Source of the DNA: Girardinichthys multiradiatus
Taxonomy: Eukaryota; Chordata; Actinopteri; Cyprinodontiformes; Goodeidae
NCBI RefSeq assembly: GCF_021462225.1
Contig: NC_061803.1
Location: 37,346,174-37,410,173, forward strand
DNA length: 64,000 bases
Direction of reading: 5' to 3'
Part shown: piece by piece, positions 63,538 through 64,000 of the stretch
Layout of the letters: each line of letters begins with the position of its first letter
Position numbering within the stretch: position 1 is the stretch's first letter
Program-made: the position numbers and the translations under genes
The notes under the pieces: generated by a model
The model's input: the letters and a program-made list of their open reading frames with translations, nothing else
The model's database searches: none
Told to the model about the DNA's origin: nothing

Positions 63538-64000
63538 ACACTATCTCACAAAAGTAAGTACACTCCTCACATTCCTCTAAATATTGTATTACATCTTTTC
63601 ATGTACCACATATGCTAGGGTTTTAGGTGTGGAGGCATTCTTGGCAAGTCCAGCACTTTTACCCTCAGTTTCTTCAGCAAGGCAGTGGTTGTCTTGGAGG
63701 TGTGTTTGGGGTCGTAGGGCACAATACTGCCCTGCGGCCCAGTTTCTGAAGGGAGTGCATCATGCTCTGCTTCAGTATGTCACAGTACACATTGGCAGTT
63801 ATGGTTCCCTCAGTGAAATGTAGCTCCCCACTACCAACAGCACTTATACAGCCCCAAACCATGCTTGACTGCGGGAAGATACACCTGTCTTTGTTACTTC
63901 ACACCTGGTTGCCACCACACAAGCTTAACACCATCTGAACCAAATAACTTGATCTTGTTCTCATCAGATCACAGGACCTGGTTCCAGTTCCAGTTTTCTC
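63538..64000 (-). mobile_element. Tc1-like transposon, cut by window edge
   Basis: Starts with TA and the terminus cactatctcacaaaagtaag. Antisense transposase text follows, e.g. the minus-strand ORF 63674-63862 with MVWGCISAVGSGELHFTEG and later tcatcagatcacaggacctg. A deletion after about 63605 removes the region between the end repeat and the transposase C-terminus. Confidence 0.85.

Overview
This window is vertebrate nuclear DNA, almost certainly from a ray-finned (teleost) fish. The evidence is two split protein-coding genes with GT/AG exons, a dense and varied transposon load (Tc1/mariner, DIRS, L2 and L1/Tx1 LINEs, tRNA-derived SINEs, an endogenous retroviral element), and repeat types typical of fish. 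The species cannot be named from the sequence. There are no bacterial genes, CRISPR arrays or operons.

Two host genes account for the real coding sequence and lie tail to tail. On the + strand, 12 exons between 6173 and 16994 encode the last ~770 residues of fatty acid synthase (fasn): the end of the enoyl reductase, the ketoreductase, the acyl carrier protein and the thioesterase, with catalytic residues in place. All exon phases close, so it looks functional; its 5' part lies left of the window. On the - strand, at least 17 exons between 60094 and 19898 encode most of rab3gap1, the catalytic subunit of the Rab3 GTPase-activating complex. Its N-terminal exons were not found and are probably beyond the right edge. 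The two stop codons are 2.9 kb apart.

Layout: 1-4650 decayed L1/Tx1-like LINE; 4651-17000 fasn with a Tc1 copy (8258-9871), an internally deleted DIRS copy (about 12055-14880) and SINE-like repeats in its introns; 17000-19900 3'UTR and intergenic DNA; 19898-60094 rab3gap1. The rab3gap1 introns hold a GC-rich repeat split by a SINE (20640-21372), a deleted Tc1-like element (22400-23110), a near-complete DIRS retrotransposon (26562-32433), an L2 LINE (32873-35720), a Tc1 split by an unclassified 1.47-kb insertion (35760-37735), several LINE, Tc1 and SINE fragments (38757-50873), a degenerate satellite (50955-51290) and a young LTR/retroviral element with an almost non-coding interior (51314-58059). 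The right end (60095-64000) has an unidentified element with a 129-residue membrane-protein ORF and the start of another Tc1.

The most striking item is the DIRS element at 26562-32433. It has split inverted terminal repeats and an internal complementary region matching both ends. It carries three ORFs: gag, reverse transcriptase/RNase H, and tyrosine recombinase. The recombinase frame stays open for 1174 codons, straight through the reverse transcriptase gene. Two single-codon lesions, an in-frame TGA and a lost catalytic arginine, suggest it is recently dead.
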